This document shows positions 1-9,269 of a DNA stretch of 64,000 nt, one piece after another. The notes under the pieces were generated by a model. It did not search any database and was not told the origin of the DNA. It worked only from the letters and a program-made list of their open reading frames with translations. Position numbers and translations under genes: made by a program. The first letter of the stretch is position 1. The number at the start of each line of letters is the position of its first letter. This DNA comes from CAYJLF01 sp964371055 (GTDB lineage Bacteria > Eisenbacteria > RBG-16-71-46 > CAIMUX01): positions 62,001 through 126,000 of the forward strand of contig CAYJLF010000017.1 of NCBI GenBank assembly GCA_964371055.1, read 5' to 3'.

Positions 1-66
1 TTCGCCGACGCCAACCCGGACCACCAAAACCAGGATGGCGGCGACGAGACTTGAGAACCTCTTCAT
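1..66 (-). CDS. Secreted protein, N-terminal fragment (runs off window)
   Basis: Only the first 22 codons are inside the window. They encode a signal-peptide-like start (MKRFSSLVAAILVLVVRVG) preceded by a strong GGAGGT ribosome site at about 73-78. The start region, with the same GGAGGTAC-N-ACA-ATG-AA layout, is nearly the same as that of the next gene on this strand (start at 1372). This is therefore probably the downstream member of a tandem pair of paralogous exported proteins. Nothing can be said about the mature protein. Confidence 0.6.
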   Translation of the reverse strand, partial: MKRFSSLVAAILVLVVRVGVGE

Positions 67-148
67 TGTAGTACCTCCTTGAAACCTGAAAGACTCCGAG
101 ACCACCCGCGGGAACGAGACGAATCGAGCCCCGCCGCGCCCTCGACCT

Positions 149-1372
149 CTACCTCAACGACACCATCTTCGTCGTCTTCAGTCTCTCCTTGCCGACAAGC
201 AAGCTGTAATAGTAGATACCGTCGGCGAGACCCCCGCTGCGCGGCGCGTAGAACTCGACGGAGTGCGTTCCAGCCGCCAGAGACTTGTTAACCAGGCTCC
301 GCACCTCCCGACCCAGGACGTCGTATACCTTGATGGCGACAAAGCCGGTTGCAGGCGTGGAGTATGTAATCGTCGTCGAGGGGCCAAAGGGATTCGGTTC
401 GTTGCGCAGGATCGTCCGTTCCCCCGTCGGCTCGCCGGGGTCCTTCACGTCTGATTGCTCGGGGTGAAAGACGGCCCGGGCATCGACCCACCAGATCTCC
501 GTCTGGGTGCCGGTGACATAGGCGCTCCGGCGGTTGAAGAAGAGGTATTTCCCGTCCGGCGAAATCGAGGCCCCGTCGTCGAACCCCGAGGTATTGATGA
601 CCGGGCCGAGATTCGTTGGTGCGGTCCAGACGCCGTTCTCGTTGTAGGTGATGTAGAGGTCGGAATGCCCGTACCCGCCCGGCCGCTGTGACTCGAAGAT
701 GAGATAGCTGCCGTCGCGCGCGACGCAGGGGGACCCTTCAGGCTGCGGGCTGTTGACAATGGCTCCCAGGTTCTCCACCGTGACCTCTCCGCCCGGCAAC
801 GTGACGGTGCGATAGATGTCCCCGCCTCCAAGGCCACCCGGTCGGGTCGAACTGAAGTACAGAGCTCCATCGTCGGTCAGCGTCCCTCCCCATTCATGGG
901 CCGAGGAGTTGATGGGCGCATCCAGGACAAGGGGCTCACTCCAGCCGGCGCCCTGCCGTGATGACCGCCACATGTTGATCGGAGGAGGGTCGCTTGGACG
1001 GGAGGAGACGAAGTAGATCTCGTTACCGTCGGCTGCATAGGCCGGGAAGAAACCGTCGCCATTTCCCTGGAACGGGGCCGGGGTGGGGTCGGTCCAGGTG
1101 CTGTCGCTACTCATCTTCGTATACCACAGGTTGAAGACGCCCCAAGTCGAGTTGGTGACGCCGAAGACGCACTCATCCAGGTTCGGGGAGAAGACCAGGC
1201 AGTACTCGTACCGGGTGGGCTGCGAAACAATGCCCGGGGCAAAGACCACCGGCGAGAAGCCGGGGGGATCCTGACCGAAGTACTGCCCACCCGGGATGTC
1301 CTGCCCCAGGCAGACGCTGACAAAGACCATTAAGACCAGGACAACGGTGACCAGACCCAAGAACCATTTCAT
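149..1372 (-). CDS. Secreted PD40/TolB-like propeller protein with C-terminal sorting domain
   Basis: 407 aa. Residues 1-24 form a signal peptide (hydrophobic core VTVVLVLMVFVSVCLG). The middle (about 40-310) contains PD40/WD40-like blades with repeated patterns such as 'DGNEIYFVSSRP', 'DDGALYFSSTRPGG', 'DGSYLIFESQRPGG' and 'SPDGKYLFFNRRS', typical of TolB-type beta-propellers. Residues about 325-407 are a FlgD-like/T9SS-type sorting domain (NPFGPSTTITYS, then KVYDVLGREVRSL, GIYYYSL). Family knowledge suggests export and surface attachment; the ligand is unknown. The ATG at 1372 is supported by GGAGGT just upstream. It is followed at the window edge by a gene with an almost identical start region and is divergent from the regulator gene at 1759. 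Confidence 0.85.
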   Translation of the reverse strand: MKWFLGLVTVVLVLMVFVSVCLGQDIPGGQYFGQDPPGFSPVVFAPGIVSQPTRYEYCLVFSPNLDECVFGVTNSTWGVFNLWYTKMSSDSTWTDPTPAPFQGNGDGFFPAYAADGNEIYFVSSRPSDPPPINMWRSSRQGAGWSEPLVLDAPINSSAHEWGGTLTDDGALYFSSTRPGGLGGGDIYRTVTLPGGEVTVENLGAIVNSPQPEGSPCVARDGSYLIFESQRPGGYGHSDLYITYNENGVWTAPTNLGPVINTSGFDDGASISPDGKYLFFNRRSAYVTGTQTEIWWVDARAVFHPEQSDVKDPGEPTGERTILRNEPNPFGPSTTITYSTPATGFVAIKVYDVLGREVRSLVNKSLAAGTHSVEFYAPRSGGLADGIYYYSLLVGKERLKTTKMVSLR

Positions 1373-1758
1373 TGTGGTACCTCCAGGAGAGCGCCTTAGA
1401 CTTGCCGCGGGAATGAGGTGGCCGAGACCCGCCGATTCCGCGCGGCCTGCGAAATCACATCGCCATCGTAGGGAGTGCCGTTTGCGGAAGCCTGCAGACG
1501 AGCTAAGGGAATCCTAATGAAGCCCCAATTTCCTGCCGGCCGCACGGATAGGGTGGGGGAGCGTCGCGACCTGTGGGTCCATGGTGGGAAGGGCAAACCA
1601 TTCTCTGGGTTCGGTTTTCCTTCCGGACCACCGCCGAGAGGCCCCCTGGAGGCTGGCGTGATAGCCGAAGCGGACCTTCCCGCTTGCGAGGGGAAGCGGT
1701 GCCGGTACAATCGAGGTGCTGCGGGAGGAGGGGGAGGAAGCCGGGTGACGAGGGAAGT
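1373..1758. other. Divergent intergenic region
   Basis: 386 bp between the minus-strand secreted propeller gene and the plus-strand winged-helix regulator. Short ORFs here have no recognisable product. Promoters for both genes must lie here, and the divergent layout makes autoregulation or regulation of the neighbour by the 1759 product plausible. I could not pick a convincing -35/-10 pair or operator. Confidence 0.5.
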
Positions 1759-3990
1759 ATGACGGAGAAGGGGCGATCCGACCTCCCGAACCCGGCGTGC
1801 CCGCAGCCGTTCCGCATCGAGGATTGCCTGGTCCTGCCCGCCTTGAATCGTATCGTGTGCGGCCAGGAGACGCACCAGATCGAGCCCCGGGTCATGCAGG
1901 TTCTGGTTTGCCTCGCCTCCCGGCCGAACGAGGTTTTCTCCCGCCAGACACTCTTCGACGCGGTATGGGCCGACTCCGTGGTCTGCGAAGAGGCGCTGAC
2001 GAGGACGATCTCGGAGTTGCGGCGGGTCTTTCGCGACGATACCAGGACCCCACGCGTCATCGAGACGATCCGAAAAGGCGGATACCGCCTCATCGCGCCG
2101 GTCACGCCCGCAACCGCTCCGGTCGCCCCCGAGCCTGCGCCGAACCTACCCGCAGCCGCACCGGTAGTACCCGAGTCTGCGCCCGCCCCCGCCGCTTCCG
2201 CCCCGCAGCCCTATCCGACGCTGCAGGAGGAGCTGGCGAGGCGGCCGATCCGGGCCGGAAAGGGCACGCGCAGGCGGGTTGCAGCCTTCAGCCTGGTTGT
2301 GGTGGCGCTCCTCTCCGTCTCCCTTTGGGGAGTGCGCCGACTGACGCGAGCGGCCCACTCGGCCCCGGTCCTGATGGAGCCTCGCCCGCTCACGAGCTTT
2401 CCCGGCCTGGAGCTCTTCCCCGCCCTTTCACCCGATGGTTCGATGGTCGCGTTCTCATGGGCGGGTGAGAACCCGGAGGAGGGCAACTCCCTCGATATCT
2501 ACGTCATGAAGGTTCGCAACGGCTCGCCGGTCCGTCTGACGAATCTGCCGGGGCCCGAGGGCTATCCGTCCTGGTCGCCCGACGGCATGGAGATCGTCTT
2601 TTACCGGGAAATTGACGACGAGCATGAGATCTGCACCGTACCGGTTCTCGGCGGATCGATGCGGCGGATGGCCTCCGTCGACGGAACGGTCTACGGTCTG
2701 GATTGGTCGCCCGACGGCCGAACGATCTGCTATGCGGCGGCGATTGCGCCAAACCCGACCTCGCGAATCCACCTTCTCTCCCTGGAAGACCTGTCCCGGC
2801 GGGAACTCACATCCCCTCCGCAACACTGCCAGGGCGACATTGAACCGGCCTTCTCCTCCGATGGGGGAAGCGTGGCTTTCATCCGCATCAGCGAGCTTCA
2901 GGATCGCGATGCCTGTTTCGTGCCCATCGAGGGGGGCGAGGCGCACAAGCTGGACCTGGGAGGAAAGCGAGTCTCCGGTATTGCCTGGCTGTCGCAACGG
3001 GAGTTGATCATCTCTGCGGCGTCGAGGTCGGACTTTGGTCTTTGGAAGGTCCCCATCGATTCCGACGAGCCGACGCGGCTGTCGATTCCGGGAGAAAGGA
3101 TGCAGCGGGTGTCCAGGGCGCGGATCGGCCGGAGTCTCGCCTACGAGAAGGCCTCCTTCGTCCGCGATATCCGGTGCCTGGACATCTCCCGGACGGGGGC
3201 GTCCCGTCGCCGGCCACAACCCTTGATCGCCTCCACCCAGAGGGATTCGGATCCGGTCTTCTCGCCCGACGGCCGCTCCATTGCCTTCGTCTCGGACCGG
3301 TCCGGATCCCCCGAGATTTGGATCGCCGACGCCGACGGCGGCAAATCGCGGCGGGTCACGGACCACCAGGCGACGCGGATGACGCCTCCCCGATGGTCCC
3401 CGAACGGCACGCAGATCGCCTACTCCTGCAACCCGGACGGGACTTCGTCGATCTTTGTGACCCAACTTCAGTCCCAGGTCGCCCGCAAGCTGCTGCCCGG
3501 TGGACCGCAGATTCTCTCCTGCTGGTCACGCCAGGGGGACGACCTCTACTACCAGGTTGATGCCTCCAACGGATGGGAACTGTGGCGCGTTCATCCCGAT
3601 GGGACCGGCAGCCGGCGGATCAGCGACGCGGGCTACGCCATCATTGACGAGACCTCCGACGGCCGGGGCCTTCTCTGTTCCAAGCCGGGGGAGCCGGGGA
3701 TCTGGAGCGTGCCCGTCGATGGCGGAGAGGCTTCGCGGGTGGTTGCCGGCGACCTGTGCCGAGACTGGCAGGAGACGATCGCCGCGGAGGATGGGTTGTA
3801 TTTCCTCCGGCGGGAAACGGAGACAACGACCCTGGGATTCTATGGCTTTGCCACCGCCCAATCCGATTCCCTGGCTTCCCTCGAATGGTATGCCGCCTCG
3901 ATCGCTCTTTCCCCGGATCGATCGATGCTTCTCTACGATTGCATCGGGAAGATCGAAATCGATCTGATGCTCGCGGAAGTCCGGGAGTAA
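1759..3990 (+). CDS. ToxR/CadC-like winged-helix DNA-binding protein with TM segment and PD40 propeller
   Basis: 743 aa from the ATG at 1759, which follows a purine-rich GAGGGAAG; an upstream in-frame extension from 1573 lacks protein-like content. Residues about 12-105 are an OmpR/PhoB-type winged helix (EPRVMQVLVCLASRPNEVFS, LFDAVW, ELRRVFRDD, ETIRKGGYRLIAPV). A Pro/Ala-rich linker follows, then one TM helix at about 178-196 (VAAFSLVVVALLSVSLWGV), then a long TolB-like propeller with 'SPDGRSIAFVSDRSGSPEIW'-type blades. Family knowledge: CadC/ToxR-type one-component regulators bind DNA while anchored in the membrane and sense through the outer domain. The propeller should lie in the periplasm. 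Target genes are unknown; the divergent secreted propeller gene is a candidate. Confidence 0.85.
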   Translation: MTEKGRSDLPNPACPQPFRIEDCLVLPALNRIVCGQETHQIEPRVMQVLVCLASRPNEVFSRQTLFDAVWADSVVCEEALTRTISELRRVFRDDTRTPRVIETIRKGGYRLIAPVTPATAPVAPEPAPNLPAAAPVVPESAPAPAASAPQPYPTLQEELARRPIRAGKGTRRRVAAFSLVVVALLSVSLWGVRRLTRAAHSAPVLMEPRPLTSFPGLELFPALSPDGSMVAFSWAGENPEEGNSLDIYVMKVRNGSPVRLTNLPGPEGYPSWSPDGMEIVFYREIDDEHEICTVPVLGGSMRRMASVDGTVYGLDWSPDGRTICYAAAIAPNPTSRIHLLSLEDLSRRELTSPPQHCQGDIEPAFSSDGGSVAFIRISELQDRDACFVPIEGGEAHKLDLGGKRVSGIAWLSQRELIISAASRSDFGLWKVPIDSDEPTRLSIPGERMQRVSRARIGRSLAYEKASFVRDIRCLDISRTGASRRRPQPLIASTQRDSDPVFSPDGRSIAFVSDRSGSPEIWIADADGGKSRRVTDHQATRMTPPRWSPNGTQIAYSCNPDGTSSIFVTQLQSQVARKLLPGGPQILSCWSRQGDDLYYQVDASNGWELWRVHPDGTGSRRISDAGYAIIDETSDGRGLLCSKPGEPGIWSVPVDGGEASRVVAGDLCRDWQETIAAEDGLYFLRRETETTTLGFYGFATAQSDSLASLEWYAASIALSPDRSMLLYDCIGKIEIDLMLAEVRE

Positions 3991-4132
3991 GACGCTTTTC
4001 CGAAACCCCGCGCCTCGGTCTGCGCCGAAAGTCGGCCCGACGGCCTTTCGTCAGGAGAGTCAGATGAGCGGAACCCGGCCGGCAGAATTGCCTCCGGGCC
4101 CCGCCACCGCGCTCCGCAACTTGCGGGCCGGA

Positions 4133-4260
4133 TCAATCGCGCAGAACGAGCCGTCCCTGACCGCGGACTCCGGCTGCCTCCACCTTGAACAGATAGACTC
4201 CGGACGGAAGCCGTTGTCCGTGGGCATCGGCAGGATCCCAGTCGACCACCTGGGCCCCGG
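4133..4260 (-). pseudogene. Detached C-terminal sorting-domain tail (remnant)
   Basis: On the minus strand, about 38 codons up to the stop at 4133 read VVDWDPADAHGQRLPSGVYL followed by FKVEAAGVRGQGRLVLRD. This is the last part of a FlgD-like/T9SS-type sorting domain, with the conserved 'D-G-x-x-(L)-(P)-x-G-x-Y' core. The upstream part of the gene is missing; at about 4260-4312 the similarity ends and an IS91-type transposase tail begins on the other strand. It is best read as the 3' stump of a secreted-protein gene cut by a mobile element or deletion. Confidence 0.65.
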
Positions 4261-4312
4261 TGCCGGGGGGGCCGATGCAGGGATGGGGAAAAGAGAGCCC
4301 GACGCCGTAAGG

Positions 4313-4624
4313 CCCCGCCGGCGTGTCTCCTGGGCGAACCTGCTGCACCGGGTGCTGTCGGTGGACGCCCTGGCCTGTCCGCGCTGCTCAACGCGCGAAC
4401 AGAGAGTACCGATGATCGTGCTCGCATTCGTCACCGATCCCGAGGTCGTGCAGAAGATCCTCCGCCATCTCGGGCTTCCCACCGTCGCCCCGGCCCTGGC
4501 GGCCGCCCGGGCTCCGCGGCCGGAACTGGGATTCGCTTTGCATGCGGAGGACACTGGGCCTGCCGACGGGAGCGACGGGGGAGACGACGGCCCGGGAAAG
4601 CCCCTGACCCGACCCCCGCCGTGA
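4313..4624 (+). pseudogene. IS91-family (Y1) transposase, C-terminal remnant
   Basis: From about 4313 the frame encodes RRRVSWANLLHRVLSVDALA, then CPRC, then VLAFVTDPEVVQKILRHLGL and a Pro/Ala-rich tail. This matches the well-known C-terminal block of IS91-type transposases (W-x-x-LL-x-RV-x-x-x-D-x-LACPRC ... TDP-x-V-x-x-IL-x-x-LGLP). The N-terminal zinc finger and catalytic tyrosine region are absent. Codons before 4313 in this frame overlap the antisense sorting-domain stump and are not transposase-like. The element is therefore dead and only marks an old insertion. Confidence 0.8.
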
Positions 4625-4896
4625 GACCGTCCGGCACTCCGCGCCGCGCCCAGGAACGCAGAGGACTTCCTCATCACGACCGCCCCGGGATTCTCACACC
4701 GGGATGGAAGGGCGGAGCACGCCCCGGATCCGCGCCTTCCACGGAAGTCCGGCGGTTTCGGCCATCCGGGCGCGACTGTCGGGTGCCGAAGGCGTGCTTC
4801 GCGGTGCGTTCGGCGGCTTGTCGTCGGGTCTCGTCCCCGACGGAATCGCAGGCGTGATGTCCGGGAAGGCGGGACCCGACCACCGGCGGAGGCGGG

Positions 4897-5718
4897 GAGG
4901 TCGATGAACTGTCTTATCGGCAGGCGAGAACGTTGTTCGCATCCCGGGACCCGAAGGTATCGCTCCCCCTGGTCGAGGCGAGGTATGGGGGGCCGGTCCG
5001 CCCTGGCCGTACGCTTCTGTTCCTGGACGAGATCCAGGCCGCTCCGGAGGTGTTCGCGGGACTTCGCTACTTCCATGAGCAACTGCCCGAGCTCCATGTG
5101 GTCGCCGCGGGCTCGCTCCTGGACTTCGCACTCGCCGAAGGCGGCTCCGGCGTGCCGGTCGGCCGGATAGAGTACCTCAACCTCGGGCCGATGACTTTCG
5201 AGGAGTTCCTGCGGGCGATCGACCGGGAGTCACTCGTGAGGTTCATGTCCGACTACACGGTCGGAACGGAACTGCCGCGGTCGATCCATGACGAACTGCT
5301 TCGACTGCTCCGGCTGTTTCTCGTGATCGGAGGAATGCCCGCCTCCGTGCGCGCGTTCATCGCGACCGGATCCCACCGAGACAGCGAAGCCGAACGACAG
5401 GCCATCCTCTCGACCTTTCGGGAGGACTTCGCGAAGTACTCGAAGCTCGTCGATCGCCGCCGCCTCGACAAGCTCTTCCTGAAGATTTCACAGCTTGCGG
5501 GGAAGAAGTTCAAGTACAGCCATGTCGACAGAGACGACCGGGCGCGGGATCTGGGACGCGGCCTGGATCTCCTCTGCATGGCCCGGGTCGCCTATCGCCC
5601 GTCTCTGGTCGAGGCGAAGACGCGCATCGCCGGAACGCCGGATCGCGCATTCAGGCTCCTGTCGCTACCGCTGTACATGATCGGACAACTCCCGAGGCTG
5701 GCGCGGGTGCATCTGTAG
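4897..5718 (+). pseudogene. AAA_14/DUF4143-type ATPase, 5'-truncated and internally deleted
   Basis: The frame reads like the family from about 4912 (SYRQARTLFASRDPK), through Walker B (RTLLFLDEIQ) and the typical ELHVVAAGSLLDFAL block, to 'GRGLDLLCMARVAYR'. The N-terminal Walker A region is missing. After 'MARVAYR' the usual DUF4143 half is absent and the frame jumps to what looks like the family's C-terminus (RLLSLPLYMIGQLPRL). A TTG at 4933 could start a 261-aa product, but without a P-loop it should be inactive. Intact members are about 400-450 aa and of poorly known function, often mobile. Its position beside the IS91 remnant fits acquired and decayed DNA. That the last segment is the true C-terminus is from memory and less certain. 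Confidence 0.7.
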
Positions 5719-5853
5719 CCGCCCGATTTCCCTGCAACCCTTCCGCCCCCTCTCTCGTCTCGGTTCCGGACCGATCGGACGGCCCCTTCCACCCAAGGCG
5801 TGCCCCCGAAGTCCGGCAGCCCGTTCTCCATCTCTGCCGAAGGAGCCGCCAAC

Positions 5854-8481
5854 ATGCCGAACCGCCTTGGGCAAGCGACCCGCCGACCCCGGCGGTCCCG
5901 ATGGATCGGAATCGCCGTCCCCTGCGCCGTCTGCGTCACGGTCGCCGCCACCGTCGCCACCCCCTACCCTGGCTTCGATCCGGGAGGATCCGGCCCCGTC
6001 TACCCCGATCAGGCCGACGGCCGGAAGACCACTCCCCCGTCGATCACGGCCCACCGCGTTCCCGCCGGAACCATCCACATCGACGGACTCCTGGACGAGT
6101 CGGAATGGGCGGCGGCCCCGGCCGGAACCGGCTTCACCCAGTTCGAGCCCGACCGCCGCGGAGAGCCGGGCGAAGAGACGGTCTTCAAGGTCCTCTACGA
6201 CGACGATGCCATCTACTTCGGGATCGCCTGCTGCCGCGACCACGGCACCGCGACGACGACCTGCCTCTCGCGGCGCGATCACATCACCGGATCGGATCTC
6301 GTGCGGCTCTACCTCAGCCCCTACCACGACATGGTCACCGGCTATCACTTCCGCATCAACCCGGACGGTGTGAAGGAGGACTACTACAACTACGGCGACC
6401 TCTACCATGACGCTTCGTGGGACGCCGTGTGGGAGGCCGACACGTCACGGGACCCGGACGGGTGGTACGCCGAGATCCGGCTCCCCTTCTCGTCGATCCG
6501 GTACCGGCCGGCCGCGTCGATGACCTGGGGTCTGAACCTGTTTCAGCACATCTACACGCTGGGACAGCGGACCGCCTGGTCGAACTGGGACCGTGACCAG
6601 CAGGGATTCATGAGCCGCTCCGGCACCGTCACGGGACTCGACGGCATCCGCCCTCCCCGCCAACTCGAGATCATGCCGTACGTGGTGGGCCGCACCACCG
6701 ATCCGTCCGATCCCGCCGCCCACGGGCCGTCGCACGAGCGCTGGGACAACCAAGGCAACTTCGGCGCCGACCTCAAGTACGGCGTCACGGCCGACCTCAC
6801 GCTCAACGCCACCTTCCAGCCCGACTTCGGGCAGGTCGAGGCCGACCCGTCGGTCCTCAACCTCTCCCCGTTCGAGACCTACTACGAGGAGAAGCGCCCG
6901 TTCTTCATCGAGGGGGCCCAGTTCTTCGTCCACCCGAACTTCAACATGTTCTACTCCCGGCGGATCGGGACCGGCCGGGAGACCTCCCGCATCCGCTACG
7001 CGGGAAAGCTCACCGGCAAGACGCTGGGAAAGTTCTCCACCGCCGTTCTCGTGGCGGCGACCGACGAGTCGCGGGAGGGACAGGCGCACAACCCGTTCCT
7101 GCGCGGCGATCGGCGCGCGACGTACGCGATCGGGCGGTTCGGGCGGCAGTTCCACCACGACCTGCACCACGTCAACGTCATGCAGACCGCCGTGGTCCGC
7201 GACCCCGCCAGCTTCGACGGACCGGTTCGAAACGGGTACACCACCGGCGGCGACTTCGAGCTGAACTTTCACGACCGGATGTACCAGGTCTCCGGCTCGC
7301 TCGTGGGAAGCGTGATCGACCCGCACCGCCCGGAGGGACGTTCCGCCCACGATCCGGCTCCCGTCTACGGCACCGGCAGCCGGTTGGAAGTGAAGAAGAG
7401 TTCCGGCGACTGGCGCGCCGCCCTGACCACCCGGCACCAGAGCGACCGGCTCGACCTGAACGACCTGGGGTACATCACCGATCCCGATCACTATGCCGTG
7501 CAGGCGTGGGTGACGCGCGTCTTCAACGCCGACGACGAGGGGGAGAGCTTCCTCAGCAGCGGGAGCACGCAGCTCCGCGTTTACCGGAGCTGGATCTACG
7601 CCGGTCGCCGGCAGGCCGACCCGGCGGATCCCGCCCGCGACCTCTGGTCGTACGACCGCGGCCACGACCTGCTGACGAGCTGGAGCTTCGACGGGGACCT
7701 GACGACGCGCGGCTTCGCCGCGGCCAACCTCGGGGTCACCTACGAGCCGCGCCGCAGCAACCTCTACATCACCCGGCGCGCCCCCGGCGGCGAGCGGGGC
7801 CCTCTCATGGTTGTACCCGCCCAGCTCGAGGGGTATCTCTACGCCAACAGCGACAGCCGCAAGAACCACATCGCCGGACTCGGCCTCGAGTGGAACCGCG
7901 ACACCGCCGGGGGGCACCGCGCCCGGTTCAACCCCTCGCTTTCGGGGGTGTGGAACGGGCGGATGACCTATGAGGTGGGCGCCGGCATCGAGGATCTGCA
8001 CGACGACGCCCAGTGGATCGGCAACGTCGAGAACCCGGGAGGCGGAATCGGCGGCGTCAGCTACCTCTTCGCGGAACTGGACCAGAGCACCTGGGACCTG
8101 ACGTTGCGCAGCAGCCTGCTCTTCACGCGCGACCAATCGCTGGAGCTCTATTGCCAGCCGTTCCTCACCGTCGGGAGCTACCGAAACCCCCGAGAGCTGG
8201 CCCGGGCCGACACGCGGGACCTGCGCGCCTACGCCGGCGTCGATCCGGCCGCCGGCGACTTCAGTTACGGCGCGGTCAACCTGAACCTGGTCTACCGGTG
8301 GGAGTACCGGCCCGGCTCCACGTTCTACGCGGTCTGGACCCACGCCCGGTCCGACTACGACGAGCGCGGGTTCCACGACGACGGGAGGGACTTCCGCAAC
8401 GACTTCCGGATTGAACCGCTGGGGGAACGAGAGGGAGAGAACCGGTTCCTGCTAAAAGTCAGCTACTGGCTTCCGGTGTAG
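5854..8481 (+). CDS. DUF5916 outer-membrane protein with CBM9-like N-terminal domain
   Basis: 875 aa from the ATG at 5854, which sits behind AAGGAG; an 18-codon longer in-frame start has no such site. A signal/TM segment (WIGIAVPCAVCVTVAATVA) is followed at about 70-240 by a carbohydrate-binding-family-9-like domain ('IHIDGLLDESEWAAAP', 'VLYDDDAIYFGIAC', 'GWYAEIRLPFSSIRY'). From about 260 the DUF5916 signature appears (PDFGQVEADPSVLNLSPFET followed by YYEEKRPFFIEG), and then a long strand-rich region consistent with an outer-membrane beta-barrel. Family members are large outer-membrane proteins of unknown substrate, common in Bacteroidota, Gemmatimonadota and related phyla. It stands alone, flanked by decayed DNA on both sides. 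Confidence 0.88.
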   Translation: MPNRLGQATRRPRRSRWIGIAVPCAVCVTVAATVATPYPGFDPGGSGPVYPDQADGRKTTPPSITAHRVPAGTIHIDGLLDESEWAAAPAGTGFTQFEPDRRGEPGEETVFKVLYDDDAIYFGIACCRDHGTATTTCLSRRDHITGSDLVRLYLSPYHDMVTGYHFRINPDGVKEDYYNYGDLYHDASWDAVWEADTSRDPDGWYAEIRLPFSSIRYRPAASMTWGLNLFQHIYTLGQRTAWSNWDRDQQGFMSRSGTVTGLDGIRPPRQLEIMPYVVGRTTDPSDPAAHGPSHERWDNQGNFGADLKYGVTADLTLNATFQPDFGQVEADPSVLNLSPFETYYEEKRPFFIEGAQFFVHPNFNMFYSRRIGTGRETSRIRYAGKLTGKTLGKFSTAVLVAATDESREGQAHNPFLRGDRRATYAIGRFGRQFHHDLHHVNVMQTAVVRDPASFDGPVRNGYTTGGDFELNFHDRMYQVSGSLVGSVIDPHRPEGRSAHDPAPVYGTGSRLEVKKSSGDWRAALTTRHQSDRLDLNDLGYITDPDHYAVQAWVTRVFNADDEGESFLSSGSTQLRVYRSWIYAGRRQADPADPARDLWSYDRGHDLLTSWSFDGDLTTRGFAAANLGVTYEPRRSNLYITRRAPGGERGPLMVVPAQLEGYLYANSDSRKNHIAGLGLEWNRDTAGGHRARFNPSLSGVWNGRMTYEVGAGIEDLHDDAQWIGNVENPGGGIGGVSYLFAELDQSTWDLTLRSSLLFTRDQSLELYCQPFLTVGSYRNPRELARADTRDLRAYAGVDPAAGDFSYGAVNLNLVYRWEYRPGSTFYAVWTHARSDYDERGFHDDGRDFRNDFRIEPLGEREGENRFLLKVSYWLPV

Positions 8482-9160
8482 GTTCGCGGTATCCGAACTC
8501 CGGGATCGGGGCGTGTGCGGCTAGAGCCCCGGACGATCGATCCGGCGAAGCTGCCGGGCCGGGCGGACCATGCAATGGTCGTTGAGGGTGCGGGTGCCGT
8601 CCTCGTAGAGCAGACGGGGTGTCCGGGAGGTGCCTGCCGACGGGAGCGACTGGGGAGAACCGCTCCGGGTTTGCCGGAGGCTCCATTCCTTGAGAGTCGA
8701 TGGCCGGGAAGACCGGCTGTTCAGGTGGACCGGGATGTTCACGAGCACATCCGGGCCTCCGGTCGCTCTTCGGCGGCGTGCTGCCGAGGCGCGGACAGGC
8801 CCTGGCCTCGATGTGGCACGGGAGAAAAGTGCGCGCCCGCGTTGGCGATCCTCTGGATGCCTCCGGATTCCCCAGTCGGGTCGCCCCGGGCGCGCGGAAG
8901 ACGTACCTGGAGTCCAAAGGAAGCCGCGGGACCGGGCTCGGCCCGGGTACGGGCTTCCGGCTGGAGGTCCCGAGCGTGAAGGGGCATCTGCGGATCGATG
9001 CCGCCCGCGGGCTCGTGGACGGCAACTCCGCCGTATCCGTCGGTTGGCGGATCCCGTGAGGCCGGCCGGCGTCAGCGTGGAGCGGGATCCACGCTTGCAC
9101 CGGCCGACCTCGCCTGCAGATCGGGCAGAGTGAACCCACGCGGAGGGCGGAGCGTGCAGC
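8482..9160. other. Decayed region without intact gene
   Basis: About 680 bp between the DUF5916 gene and the IS21-like repeat. ORFs occur in all frames but none carries a full domain. The only protein-like piece is a barrel-type C-terminus at 8901-9059 (listed separately). A minus-strand ORF (8521-8748) has no recognisable family. I read the stretch as remnants of at least one outer-membrane protein gene and mobile-element DNA. Confidence 0.5.
8901..9059 (+). pseudogene. Possible C-terminal remnant of an Omp85/surface-antigen-like beta-barrel
   Basis: The last ~50 codons before the stop at 9059 read GTGLGPGTGFRLEVPSVKGH, then LRIDAARGLVDGNSAVSVGW. This alternates like the final strands of BamA/Omp85-type barrels (G-x-G-x-R-x-x-x-P-x-x-x-x-x-R-x-D-x-A-x-G-L). 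Upstream codons in the frame are not barrel-like, so at most the 3' end of such a gene survives. The assignment rests on pattern only. Confidence 0.4.
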
Positions 9161-9269
9161 GTTCACATTCTTGCGAATGTTCACCTTCCCCGGAATGACC
9201 GTACGCGATGTTCGCCTTGCCCGGAACGATCAGGATGGATCCGAATCAGTGTTCACGTTGGTCCGGAAT
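9161..9269. repeat. Four degenerate GTTCACnTTnnCCGGAAT repeats, IS21-family-end-like
   Basis: Units start at 9161, 9179, 9210 and 9251: gttcacattcttgcgaat, gttcaccttccccggaat, gttcgccttgcccggaac, gttcacgttggtccggaat. IS21-family elements are known to carry several internal copies of a short terminal repeat beginning TGTTCAC at each end, which this resembles. No istA/istB gene is present, so this would be a solo end. The last unit overlaps the 3' end of the lipoprotein gene that terminates at 9246. Confidence 0.5.

Noticed and set aside
6445..8376. 643-codon minus-strand ORF opposite the DUF5916 gene
   Set aside because: Val/Gly/Arg-rich shadow translation with no family; the plus frame is well supported.
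8521..8748. Minus-strand 75-codon ORF as a gene
   Set aside because: No ribosome site, no recognisable family, located in decayed DNA.
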